From: Bacteroidales bacterium UBA2800
Lineage (GTDB): Bacteria > Bacteroidota > Bacteroidia > Bacteroidales > Paludibacteraceae
Direction: 5' to 3'
DNA: 46,626 nt
NCBI GenBank assembly: GCA_002351925.1
Contig: DEHM01000024.1
Location: 5,818-52,443, forward strand
The notes under the pieces are model-generated. The model did not search any database, was not told where the DNA came from, and saw nothing but the letters and a program-made list of their open reading frames with translations. A program made the position numbers and the translations under genes. Below, in pieces: positions 1-7,509 of this stretch; the stretch's first letter is position 1; every line of letters begins with the position of its first letter.

Positions 1-71
1 GCAAGAAGACGATGAAGTCGTACCTCTGGAGCTTGGAGTTGGCGGCCTATGACCAGACCCACAACGGGTAA
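1..71 (+). CDS. 3' end of an unidentified CDS (partial)
   Basis: An open frame enters from the left edge and ends at TAA 69-71. The visible tail is about 22 residues and ends SLELAAYDQTHNG. It is too short to identify. It lies 18 bp upstream of the small lipoprotein gene on the same strand, so the two may be co-transcribed. The strong ribosome site between them suggests a phage-derived or accessory context. This could be a chance frame. Confidence 0.4.
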   Translation, partial: KKTMKSYLWSLELAAYDQTHNG

Positions 72-73
72 AA

Positions 74-82
74 AGGAAGGAG
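74..82 (+). promoter_or_regulatory. Strong Shine-Dalgarno site
   Basis: GGAAGGAGG lies 7 nt before ATG 90. A near-perfect anti-SD match is unusual here, because almost no other start in this window has one, as expected for Bacteroidetes. It decides the start of the small lipoprotein and hints at a phage or mobile origin. Confidence 0.65.
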
Positions 83-89
83 GTAAACG

Positions 90-299
90 ATGTCTAAGCA
101 ACAGATTTACAAGATCATCGAGACGATTGTCTTAGCGCTACTGACCTGTTGTGCCGTAGCGCTGGGCATGACCTCCTGCAAGGCGTGGCGGACCATCACG
201 ACGACGGCGACGTACACGCAAGTGGGCGACAGCGCGAAACACAGCACCACCATCAGCACGAAGACCGTGGAGGAGTACACGGGCGTGAAGAAGAATTAG
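90..299 (+). CDS. Small putative lipoprotein, phage-like
   Basis: A 69-residue protein. The N-terminus has a short charged region, a hydrophobic stretch (about residues 11-28) and MTSC around Cys30, which fits a lipoprotein signal. The mature part is about 40 residues, rich in Thr, Ser and Lys, with no recognised domain. Short lipoproteins with an N-terminal helix ending near TSC are common at the ends of Bacteroidales prophage modules, but I cannot assign a family. The start is fixed by the SD site at 74-82. A hairpin terminator follows at 323-346. A role in phage lysis (Rz1-like) is possible but speculative. Confidence 0.6.
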   Translation: MSKQQIYKIIETIVLALLTCCAVALGMTSCKAWRTITTTATYTQVGDSAKHSTTISTKTVEEYTGVKKN

Positions 300-322
300 C
301 ACCGCTAATAACTCAAGCACGG

Positions 323-346
323 AAGGGGAGCGTAACGGCTCCCCTT
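323..346 (+). terminator. Hairpin terminator after the small lipoprotein
   Basis: The 9-bp stem AAGGGGAGC / GCTCCCCTT encloses a 6-nt loop, 23 bp after the stop at 299. The T tail is short (TTTA). A second perfect stem, GCGGGAT / ATCCCGC with a 3-nt loop, follows at 355-371 and may reinforce termination. Confidence 0.6.
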
Positions 347-417
347 TACTGTATGCGGGATGACATCCCGCGTAAACAACAAATATTTGGAAAAAAATAA
401 GAAAAAACGCGCGCGCA

Positions 418-449
418 CTTGCGTATATGAGAAAAAATTACTATCTTTG
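418..449 (+). promoter_or_regulatory. Bacteroidetes promoter for the 487 gene
   Basis: TATCTTTG at 442-449 matches the -7 element TAnnTTTG. CTTG at 418-421 is a partial -33 TTTG with a 20-bp spacer. TTTGCAGCCG follows, a run shared by several promoters here. Confidence 0.7.
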
Positions 450-486
450 CAGCCGATTTGGAGTAGAACGACAAAAATCACGCTAT

Positions 487-870
487 ATGAGTACAACAGG
501 TAAAGTGTTTACATGGATCTCGGTCATCGCCGTACTGGTGCTGGCGGGGTTCATTTTCTTTAAGTTCTGCTTCGTATATGCCGAGGGCGTCAACGAAGGA
601 GACATCAACTATTTCCAGAAAGAGGGCTTCATCTTCAAGACCTACGAGGGCAAGATGATCCAGACGGGACTGAAGAACACCAAAGTGCAGGGTTCGATAC
701 AGTCGAACGAGTTTAAGTTCTCGGTGGTGAAAGAGAGTGTGGCCAAGCAGTTGGACGAAGGCACGAACACGGGCGTGAAGCTGCACTGGAAGCGCTATCT
801 GGGTACGCTGCCCTGGCGCGGGAAAAGCCAGTATATAGTGGACTCCGTGTATGTGGCGTCGCCACGTTAA
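487..870 (+). CDS. Small membrane-anchored protein of unknown function
   Basis: A 127-residue protein starting MSTTGKVF. This ATG was chosen because an upstream in-frame ATG at 427 lies before the promoter -7 element. Residues about 8-30 form one hydrophobic helix (ISVIAVLVLAGFIFFKFCFV). The rest is soluble, presumably periplasmic, and ends in a basic, aromatic stretch (KLHWKRYLGTLPWRGKSQYIVDSV). I do not recognise a catalytic motif. The stop codon sits in the first unit of the 8-bp array leading into the acyl-CoA synthetase gene, so the two are probably one transcript. Confidence 0.75.
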   Translation: MSTTGKVFTWISVIAVLVLAGFIFFKFCFVYAEGVNEGDINYFQKEGFIFKTYEGKMIQTGLKNTKVQGSIQSNEFKFSVVKESVAKQLDEGTNTGVKLHWKRYLGTLPWRGKSQYIVDSVYVASPR

Positions 871-921
871 ACCGTTAAACCGTTAAAACGTTAAATCGTT
901 AAACCGTTAAATTGTTATGAT
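866..921 (+). repeat. 8-bp tandem array spanning a stop-to-start junction
   Basis: Seven gapless units of the form GTTAAAYC. The stop TAA (868-870) of the upstream gene lies in unit 1 and the ATG at 917 lies in unit 7. The whole intergenic space is therefore repeat. The same word recurs at 20012-20035. Confidence 0.9.
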
Positions 922-2593
922 GACGGAAGAGAAATATAATTTTGTCAAGTACTACGAGCGTTCGTTTCGTGAGCACTGGGACAAAGAAGCCGTGACCGAC
1001 TACGGTACGGATGTGACACTGACGTACGGTCAGTTGGCTATCAACATCGCCAAGCTGCATATCCTGTTTGAGGAGTGCGGCATCAAGACGAACGACAAGA
1101 TTGCGCTGATGGGTAGGAACAACAGCAACTGGGTGGCAGTCTATCTGGCAGCCATCACGTACGGCGCCATCATCGTGCCGATACTGCAGGACTTCCACGC
1201 CAACGACGCTATCCACATCATCAACCACTCGGAGTCGAAGTTGCTCTTCATCAGCAACCTGAACTGGGAGGGAATAGACCTGGAGCAGATCCCGGAGGTG
1301 AAAGCCGTAGTGAGCCTGAACGACTGGCACCCCATCTCGTTGGCGCTCGACCCGAAGAAGATCAACTACGAGCGTATCGCCGAGCTCTTCAAACAGCGTT
1401 ATCCGGACGGCTACTGGGCCAAGGATGTGCACTATGCCGACCGTCCGAACAGCGAGATAGGCAGCATCAACTACACGAGCGGAACGACGGGTTTCAGCAA
1501 GGGTGTGATCATGCCGCTGAACGGTCTGGCGGGTAACGTGCGCTTCGGTATAGAGTCGGGGCTGGCCTACGAGGGTGCGCGCTTCGTGACGTTCCTGCCG
1601 CTCGCCCACGCCTACGGTTGTGCGTTCGACTTCCTGGCCTGTCTGGCCGCTGGTGGTCACACGTGGCTGGTAGGACGTACGCCGTCGCCGAAGATACTGC
1701 TGAACGCCTTTGCGGAAGTGAAGCCGACGCTGATCCTCTCGGTGCCGCTGATACTGGAGAAGATATACAAGAAGATGATAGTGCCGCAGATACAGAAACC
1801 GCCTGTGAGCTGGGTGCTGAAAGTGCCGTTCCTGGACGAGATTGTCTGCGCAAAGATACGCGAGCAGCTGGTACAGGCCTTCGGAGGCGAGTTCCGTCAG
1901 ATCATCATCGGCGGTGCGCCGCTGAACCCGGAGGTAGAAGCCTTCCTGACCAGAATCAAATTCCCGATGTCGGTAGGCTACGGCATGACGGAGTGCGCTC
2001 CGCTGATATGCTTCACGCCGTACGACGAGGGCAGCAAGCTCTATGCCTGCGGTCGCCCGCTGAAAGGCATCATGGAAGTGAAGATACTGGAGCCGAATGC
2101 CGAGGGAGTAGGTGAGATAGTGACGCGTGGCGAGAACACGATGACCGGCTACTACAAGAACCCGAAAGCGACGAAAGAGAGCTTCACCAAAGACGGCTGG
2201 CTGCGCACGGGTGACCTGGGTATGCTGGACGAGGACGGGTTCCTCTACATCAAGGGTCGCTGCAAGACGATGCTGCTCGGTCCGAGCGGACAGAACATCT
2301 ACCCCGAGGAGATAGAAGCCAAACTGAACAACATGCCCTACGTGCTGGAGTCGCTGGTACTGCAGCAGGAGGACAACCGTCTGGTGGCGCTGATCTGCCC
2401 CGACTACAACGAGATAGACGCCGACGGCCTGACCCACGAGCAGGTGGACGAGCAGATGGAGGAGGCGCGTAAGCAAGTCAACTCCGAACTGGCGGCCTAC
2501 GAGCAGGTGGCGCTCATCAAGCTCTATCCGCACGAGTTTGAGAAGACACCGAAGAAGAGTATCAAGCGATTCCTGTACACCAATATGGTGTGA
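917..2593 (+). CDS. AMP-binding long-chain acyl-CoA synthetase-like enzyme
   Basis: A 558-residue ANL-superfamily enzyme that would activate a carboxylic acid with ATP through an acyl-adenylate, most likely a fatty acid to acyl-CoA. Visible motifs are the P-loop-like YTSGTTGFSKG (186-196), GYGMTE (354-359), TGDLG (431-435), GQNIYPEEIE (458-467) and a C-terminal KTPKKSIKR carrying the likely catalytic lysine. Length is normal for the family. There is no signal peptide, so it is cytoplasmic. The start is ATG 917 (or the next codon, 920) in the last unit of the 8-bp array. It precedes coaX across a 7-bp array. Chain-length preference cannot be read from sequence, and an acyl-ACP synthetase role is possible. 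Confidence 0.9.
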   Translation: MMTEEKYNFVKYYERSFREHWDKEAVTDYGTDVTLTYGQLAINIAKLHILFEECGIKTNDKIALMGRNNSNWVAVYLAAITYGAIIVPILQDFHANDAIHIINHSESKLLFISNLNWEGIDLEQIPEVKAVVSLNDWHPISLALDPKKINYERIAELFKQRYPDGYWAKDVHYADRPNSEIGSINYTSGTTGFSKGVIMPLNGLAGNVRFGIESGLAYEGARFVTFLPLAHAYGCAFDFLACLAAGGHTWLVGRTPSPKILLNAFAEVKPTLILSVPLILEKIYKKMIVPQIQKPPVSWVLKVPFLDEIVCAKIREQLVQAFGGEFRQIIIGGAPLNPEVEAFLTRIKFPMSVGYGMTECAPLICFTPYDEGSKLYACGRPLKGIMEVKILEPNAEGVGEIVTRGENTMTGYYKNPKATKESFTKDGWLRTGDLGMLDEDGFLYIKGRCKTMLLGPSGQNIYPEEIEAKLNNMPYVLESLVLQQEDNRLVALICPDYNEIDADGLTHEQVDEQMEEARKQVNSELAAYEQVALIKLYPHEFEKTPKKSIKRFLYTNMV

Positions 2594-2597
2594 TAGA

Positions 2598-2639
2598 GGT
2601 TACAGGTTACGGGTTACAGGTTACGGGTTACGGGAGATG
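2598..2639 (+). repeat. 7-bp tandem array spanning a stop-to-start junction
   Basis: Six gapless units: five of GGTTACR and a last diverged unit GGAGATG that supplies the coaX start codon (2637-2639). The array begins 4 bp after the upstream TGA. The same heptamer GGTTACG reappears inside the phosphatase gene at 44829-44856. Confidence 0.9.
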
Positions 2640-3422
2640 AACTTGTGTATCGATCAGGGGAATAGCCGGACGAAAGTGGGCTTGATGACGGATGAGGGCA
2701 AGATGATCAACGACTTCATCTACAAGTCGTTCAGTTCGTCGGACGTAGAGCGACTGTTCGACCTATACGACATCAGCGACTCGATTATCTCGTCGGTCAT
2801 CAACATCGAACCGGCCATCGTCAATACGTTGGCACGCCGTTCGCAGCACTTTGTGCTCTTCGACCACAACACCCCTGTGCCGATCCGCAACGGCTACAGC
2901 TCGCCGCAGACGCTGGGTCAAGATCGCTTGGCCGCTGCCGTAGGTGCGCAGAGTCTGTGCCCGCAGGAGAACCTGCTGATAATAGATGCCGGTTCGGCCA
3001 TCACCTACGACTTCGTCTCCGCCGAAGGCGAGTACCGCGGCGGAAACATCGCCCCGGGGCTGAAGATGCGGCTGACGATGCTACAACGGATGACGAAGAA
3101 ACTGCCGCTGGTGGAGGTGGGCGAGAACGAACTGATACCGCTATTCGGCAACAACACCCGCGATGCGATAGCGGCCGGCGTAGTACGCGGCATCGCCTAC
3201 GAAGTAAAAGGATATATGCGCACGCTGCGCGAGAAAGTGCCGCACTGCCGCACGTATCTGACCGGCGGAAACGCACCCTATATACTGAACAACGTCCGCT
3301 CGTCACGCTCCGAGAAACGCGATATATGCTACGAGAAACATCTGGTGCTGATAGGGCTGAACAGGATACTTGTGTGGAACAAGGACGATGGACAAAGGAC
3401 AATGGACAAAGAACAAATATGA
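2637..3422 (+). CDS. coaX: Type III pantothenate kinase
   Basis: A 261-residue enzyme that phosphorylates pantothenate, the first step of coenzyme A synthesis. The ASKHA fold is seen in DQGNSRTK (residues 5-12), GQDRLAAAVGAQ, IIDAGSAITYDFV, GGNIAPGLKMR and YLTGGNAPYI. Type III enzymes are monovalent-cation dependent and poorly feedback-inhibited by CoA (family knowledge). The start MNLCIDQGNS was chosen because the ASKHA phosphate-1 motif must lie at the extreme N-terminus; the upstream open extension is just the 7-bp array. The 3' end lies in another 7-bp array and the stop overlaps the next start as ATGA. Confidence 0.95.
   Translation: MNLCIDQGNSRTKVGLMTDEGKMINDFIYKSFSSSDVERLFDLYDISDSIISSVINIEPAIVNTLARRSQHFVLFDHNTPVPIRNGYSSPQTLGQDRLAAAVGAQSLCPQENLLIIDAGSAITYDFVSAEGEYRGGNIAPGLKMRLTMLQRMTKKLPLVEVGENELIPLFGNNTRDAIAAGVVRGIAYEVKGYMRTLREKVPHCRTYLTGGNAPYILNNVRSSRSEKRDICYEKHLVLIGLNRILVWNKDDGQRTMDKEQI
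3381..3422 (+). repeat. 7-bp tandem array over the coaX stop and the OMP start
   Basis: Six gapless heptamers of the form AWGGACA, the last being AATATGA. They encode the C-terminal tail of CoaX (about 14 residues). The ATGA stop/start overlap with the next gene is inside the last unit. Confidence 0.85.
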
Positions 3423-4645
3423 TAAAACGATATAGAAACATATTTCTGGTGGCATTTCTGCTGCTGAGCGGAACGCTCTCGGCGCAGAACCTGACGAGTT
3501 CGCCGTTCTCGCGTTTTGCGTATGGCGACATGAACGAGAATGTGCCGACAGCCTATCGGGCGATGGGCGGCATAGGCATAGGCATGCGTAGCAACCGCGC
3601 AATATGTGCGGCGCAGCCGGCGTCGTATACCGCGTGCGACACGCTGACCTTCATGATGGATATCGCTGCGAGTGTCACCTGGAGCCACTACCACGACGCT
3701 ATCGGTACGCGTAACCGCGCCAACGGTAGTCTGGAATATCTGACGCTGCAGGTGCCGCTGTGGAAGAAGTGGATAGCCGCGTCGGTGGGTCTGTTGCCCT
3801 ACAGTTCGGTGGGCTACAACATAGGCGTAGCCGACTCGATCAACTCCGACTACCACTACACGAAGCTCTACTACGGCAACGGTAACATCAGCGAGATATA
3901 CGGCGGACTGAGTTTCAACATCTGCAACTGGGTAGCGCTGGGCGTGAATGTGTACTATATGTGGGGCGACCTGGACCGCATCCGTGCGCTGTCGTTCGAC
4001 GAGACAGGTCTGGAGCCGACGCTGCAGGACGAGGTGCTGTCGGTCAGCAACGTGCGTCTGCGCTACGGTGCGCAGTTCTTCCATACCTGGGGTAAGCACT
4101 CGGTAGTAGTAGGCGGCGTGCTGGAGAACAAGATGAAGCTGCACAGCGATTACTATATCGTGGAGACGCAGAGCGAAGACTCGATCTACACATGGAAAGG
4201 TCTGTTCCAGACGCCGACACTTTTCGGCCTGGGTGTGAGCTACAACTGGGCTAACCGTCTGACGGTAGCCTTCGACTTTGAGCGTCAGTATATGGCCTCG
4301 GCGCTGTACAACGGTTTACCGGGACGCTACAGCGGCCTACGCGACAAGAACCGCTTTGCGCTGGGTCTGGAGTACCGCCACAACCCGCTCGGACGTAAGT
4401 ATGTCGACCGGATGATGTGGCGCGCCGGCTTCAGCCTGCAAGATGAGTATCTGGCCTCTATCGGCGCAAAGAAAATCTCGGCCACGATAGGTATCGGCTT
4501 CCCCCTCCACTCGGTGGGCACGATGATGAATACGACGATAGAATATGCGCGCCGCGGCAGCAGCAGCGGACTCGTCGACCACTCGCTCCGCTTCACACTG
4601 GGTGTGGCTATCGCAGAGAACTGGTTCTTCAAACGTAAACTCTAA
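3419..4645 (+). CDS. Outer-membrane beta-barrel protein of the coaX-lptC cluster
   Basis: A 408-residue protein with a signal peptide (about 1-23, ending LSGTLSAQ). The mature N-terminus NLTSSPFSRFAYGD, then AMGGIGIGMRSN and QPASY, is typical of Bacteroidetes outer-membrane barrels related to the FadL/OmpP1 type. Many alternating aromatic strands follow, ending in FKRKL. ATG 3419 overlaps the coaX stop by 4 bp. Together with the following TPR protein and lptC it forms a conserved Bacteroidales order, suggesting an envelope role. Substrate unknown. Confidence 0.8.
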   Translation: MIKRYRNIFLVAFLLLSGTLSAQNLTSSPFSRFAYGDMNENVPTAYRAMGGIGIGMRSNRAICAAQPASYTACDTLTFMMDIAASVTWSHYHDAIGTRNRANGSLEYLTLQVPLWKKWIAASVGLLPYSSVGYNIGVADSINSDYHYTKLYYGNGNISEIYGGLSFNICNWVALGVNVYYMWGDLDRIRALSFDETGLEPTLQDEVLSVSNVRLRYGAQFFHTWGKHSVVVGGVLENKMKLHSDYYIVETQSEDSIYTWKGLFQTPTLFGLGVSYNWANRLTVAFDFERQYMASALYNGLPGRYSGLRDKNRFALGLEYRHNPLGRKYVDRMMWRAGFSLQDEYLASIGAKKISATIGIGFPLHSVGTMMNTTIEYARRGSSSGLVDHSLRFTLGVAIAENWFFKRKL

Positions 4646-4723
4646 GAAATGGCCGTTTGGCACGGTATTTGAAAGAATCCTGTTGACACGAACAATATTA
4701 ACACACAAAAAATAGTAACGATT

Positions 4724-6139
4724 ATGAAATTCAAGACTTTAGTTGTATTGGCGTTGGCCGCTGCCGTTCCGGCACTGGCGTGCGCAAAAAAACCGAAGAA
4801 GGTAGAGGCTGAAGCTCCGGCCGAGGCACAAGTGGTAGAGGAAGAAGAACCGGCCATCACCGAGGAGTGTATGATGAATATCTCGCTCTTCAACGAGGCG
4901 GTAAAGAACAAGATGTTCGCCGACGCTTACGAGCCCTGGTGGGCCGTATACACCACCTGCCCGAATGCCAACAAGGCTATCTACAGCCAGGGTGCGAAGA
5001 TAGTAGAAGCACTCTACAAGAACGCTACCGATCCGGCAGAGAAAGAGCGTCTGGCTAACCTGGCTGTCGACATGCAGGACAAGCGTATCAAGTATTTCGG
5101 CAAGACTGACCCGAAGTATCCGACCGAGTATATCTGGGGCGAGAAGGGTCTGGCCTACATAGAGTACTTCGGCGACGCCAAACTGAACGAGGCACACGAG
5201 TGCCTGCAGAAATCGGTGGCAGCGCTGGGTGACAAGAGCAAGATACAGGTGCTGGTGAAACTGGTGGATGTGTCGTACGCGCTCTACAAACAGGATCCCG
5301 ACAAACGTGCCGAGCAGTTCATCGCCGACTACGAGATGGCCAGCACCCATCTGGGTACTCTGGCCGCCGACGCCAGCAACAAGAACGCTGAGGTAGCCGG
5401 TAAGCAGAAAGACTATGTGGACAATATCTTCGCTATCTCCGGTGCGGCCGATTGCACCAAACTGGATGAGATATACGCAGCCGTGGTACAGGAGAACATC
5501 GCTAACCTCGACATGCTGCAGAAGATAGCCAAACTGTATCGCCGTGTACGCTGCACCGAGAGCGACGTCTATTTCGCCGCCTGCGAGGCAGCCCACAAAC
5601 TGCAACCGACTCAGGAGTCAGCCGCCGGTTGTGCCTCGATGGCCGCCAAGAAGGGTGACTACGAGCAGGCTATTGCCTACTACGAGCAAGCTATCAAGTT
5701 CGCCATGGTGGAGAACGAGCTGGAGGACGTAGCCGACTATCAGTACAACGCAGCCGTATACTGCTTCGCCAACCTGAAACGTTATCAGGATGCACGTAAG
5801 TATGCACAAGCTTCGATAGCTACGCTGAACAGCCTGGGTATCAACAAGGGCCAAGGTCGCTGCTACATCATCATCGGTATGGCCTACGCTGCCAGCCGTC
5901 CGTACGGCAACGACGCCAAGGGCGCGATACTGAATAAGACCGTGTACTGGGTAGCAGTAGACAAGTTTGTGAAAGCAAAACAGGTGGATCCGTCGGTAGA
6001 GGCAACGGCCAACGAGTATATCTCGTCGTACAGCCGCTACTATCCTACCAAGGAAGAGCGTTTCGACCTGCCGAACGAGTTCAGCGGTTCTACCTTCACG
6101 GTAGGCGGATGGATAGGTGAGACAACCACGATTCGTTAA
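4724..6139 (+). CDS. Secreted tetratricopeptide-repeat protein
   Basis: A 471-residue protein. It has a signal sequence with Cys20 after PALA (lipoprotein or ordinary cleavage, unclear) and an acidic, Ala-rich linker (about 26-50). Helical repeats follow; the clearest TPR unit is KKGDYEQAIAYYEQAIKFA, around residues 310-330. The C-terminal part, with YYPTKEERFDLP, resembles other Bacteroidales TPR proteins beside coaX and lptC. It probably acts in the periplasm as a scaffold or assembly factor. The 78-bp gap upstream has no clear TAnnTTTG element, so transcription probably continues from the OMP gene. Confidence 0.8.
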   Translation: MKFKTLVVLALAAAVPALACAKKPKKVEAEAPAEAQVVEEEEPAITEECMMNISLFNEAVKNKMFADAYEPWWAVYTTCPNANKAIYSQGAKIVEALYKNATDPAEKERLANLAVDMQDKRIKYFGKTDPKYPTEYIWGEKGLAYIEYFGDAKLNEAHECLQKSVAALGDKSKIQVLVKLVDVSYALYKQDPDKRAEQFIADYEMASTHLGTLAADASNKNAEVAGKQKDYVDNIFAISGAADCTKLDEIYAAVVQENIANLDMLQKIAKLYRRVRCTESDVYFAACEAAHKLQPTQESAAGCASMAAKKGDYEQAIAYYEQAIKFAMVENELEDVADYQYNAAVYCFANLKRYQDARKYAQASIATLNSLGINKGQGRCYIIIGMAYAASRPYGNDAKGAILNKTVYWVAVDKFVKAKQVDPSVEATANEYISSYSRYYPTKEERFDLPNEFSGSTFTVGGWIGETTTIR

Positions 6140-6145
6140 GCCGAG

Positions 6146-6718
6146 ATGAGCGTCCGCGGACATATAATCCTGCTAAGCATAGCGAGCACCATGATGGGGC
6201 TCGCTATGTCTTTCGAGGCTTGCCACCGCGGCGTGGACAGCGAGGATACATACGTAGCGGAACGCCAGCAGATGCCGGCCATGACGACCGACTCGGTCAA
6301 CACCCTCATCTCCGACTCCGGCATCACGCGTTATCGCATCGAGGCACCCGAATGGCTGGTGTACGACAAGACTGATCCGCCCTACCAGGAGTTCCCCAGC
6401 GGCGTCTATCTGGAGCAATTTGACGAAGACCTGACCGTACAAGCGTCGCTCAAGGCCGACTACGCCTACTACAACGAGAACGAACAGGTATGGACGCTGC
6501 GCGGCAATGTGCACTCGCTCAACCGCAAGGGCGAACAGTTTGACACGCCTGAGCTGATATGGGAGCAGAAAGAGCACCGCGTATGGTCGGACTCCGTCAT
6601 CCATATCACCCGCGAGACAAGCATCATCGACGGTATAGGCTTCGAGTCCAACGAGGAGATGAGCAAATATACGATTTTAAACCCCACGGGAGTATTCCCC
6701 ATAAACGAAGAAGAATAA
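6146..6718 (+). CDS. lptC: LPS export periplasmic protein LptC
   Basis: A 190-residue protein with an N-terminal hydrophobic segment (IILLSIASTMMGLAMSFEAC) and a predicted beta-jellyroll body. Features of the LptC/YrbK family are the motif TLISDSGITRYRIEAPEW, then YLEQFDEDLTVQASLKADYAYY, LRGNV, and DTPELIWEQKEHRVWSDSVIHI. It would bridge the inner-membrane LptBFG extractor to LptA in LPS transport. The segment ending in Cys could be a lipoprotein signal, as in many Bacteroidetes LptC. The start lies 6 bp after the TPR gene, and the stop directly abuts fabG. Confidence 0.9.
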   Translation: MSVRGHIILLSIASTMMGLAMSFEACHRGVDSEDTYVAERQQMPAMTTDSVNTLISDSGITRYRIEAPEWLVYDKTDPPYQEFPSGVYLEQFDEDLTVQASLKADYAYYNENEQVWTLRGNVHSLNRKGEQFDTPELIWEQKEHRVWSDSVIHITRETSIIDGIGFESNEEMSKYTILNPTGVFPINEEE

Positions 6719-7459
6719 ATGTTACTGGAAAACAAAACGGCCATTATCACCGGCGCAGCCCGTGGTATAGGCAAACAGATAGCGCTGGCTTTTGCACGTG
6801 AAGGTGCCAACATCGCTTTCACCGACCTCGAACTGAACGACGCAGCCCGGGCGACACGCGACGAGATAGCTGCGCTGGGCGTGAAGGTGCAGTTCTACGC
6901 CAGCAATGCGGCTGACTTCGAGTCGGCGCACCAGGTAGTGGAGCAGGTACAGGCCGACTTCGGCAGCGTCGATATCCTCGTCAACAACGCCGGTATCACG
7001 CGCGACACGCTGCTCATGCGTATGACCGAGCAGCAGTGGGACCAGGTGATACAGGTCAACCTCAAGTCGGCGTTCAACTTCACCCACGCTGTGACACCCC
7101 TGATGATGCGTCAGCGTAGCGGTTCGATCATCTCGCTCAGCTCGGTAGTAGGTATCAACGGTAACGCCGGACAAGCCAACTACGCGGCCTCGAAAGCCGG
7201 TATCATCGCCCTGACGAAGTCGGTAGCCAAAGAGCTGGGCGCACGCGGCGTACGCGCCAACGCGATCGCGCCGGGCTTCATACTGACCGACATGACTAAG
7301 GCGTTGCCCGAAGAGACGCTCAAGCAGTTTGTCACCCTCATCCCGATGCGCCGCGGCGGCGAACCCGAGGAAGTAGCCAAGGTGGCGCTCTTCCTGGCCA
7401 GCGACCTCTCGTCCTACGTCTCCGGACAAGTGATACAAGTCAACGGAGCGATGGCATAA
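6719..7459 (+). CDS. fabG: 3-oxoacyl-[acyl-carrier-protein] reductase
   Basis: A 246-residue short-chain dehydrogenase. Residues 11-18 TGAARGIG bind the cofactor, NNAG is at 89-92, and the catalytic set is Asn114, Ser142, Tyr155 and Lys159. The SGQVIQVNGAMA end is typical of FabG. It reduces 3-ketoacyl-ACP with NADPH in fatty-acid elongation. ATG follows the lptC TAA with no gap. The gene is closed by a perfect hairpin at 7461-7492, so it ends the long operon that began upstream. Confidence 0.95.
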   Translation: MLLENKTAIITGAARGIGKQIALAFAREGANIAFTDLELNDAARATRDEIAALGVKVQFYASNAADFESAHQVVEQVQADFGSVDILVNNAGITRDTLLMRMTEQQWDQVIQVNLKSAFNFTHAVTPLMMRQRSGSIISLSSVVGINGNAGQANYAASKAGIIALTKSVAKELGARGVRANAIAPGFILTDMTKALPEETLKQFVTLIPMRRGGEPEEVAKVALFLASDLSSYVSGQVIQVNGAMA

Positions 7460-7460
7460 G

Positions 7461-7492
7461 AATAAATCCCGCATGGAAGTGCGGGATTTATT
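7461..7492. terminator. Bidirectional terminator, fabG versus amylase gene
   Basis: The perfect 13-bp stem AATAAATCCCGCA / TGCGGGATTTATT has a 6-nt loop. A-rich and T-rich flanks lie on both sides, between convergent genes. Confidence 0.85.
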
Positions 7493-7509
7493 ATTTGTGA
7501 TTGGAGCAT

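Noticed and set aside
90..299. Assignment to the Bacteroidales smalltalk family
   Set aside because: The N-terminal helix and TSC end are similar, but the protein is about twice as long with a different tail.
899..2533. Long antisense ORF (544 aa) opposite the acyl-CoA synthetase gene
   Set aside because: It mirrors codon bias of the real gene, has no recognisable domain and has an abnormal residue composition rich in His, Arg, Val and Gln.
2957..3418. N-terminal extension of the OMP frame inside coaX
   Set aside because: It is out of frame with coaX and Arg-rich. The signal peptide at 3419 fixes the real start.
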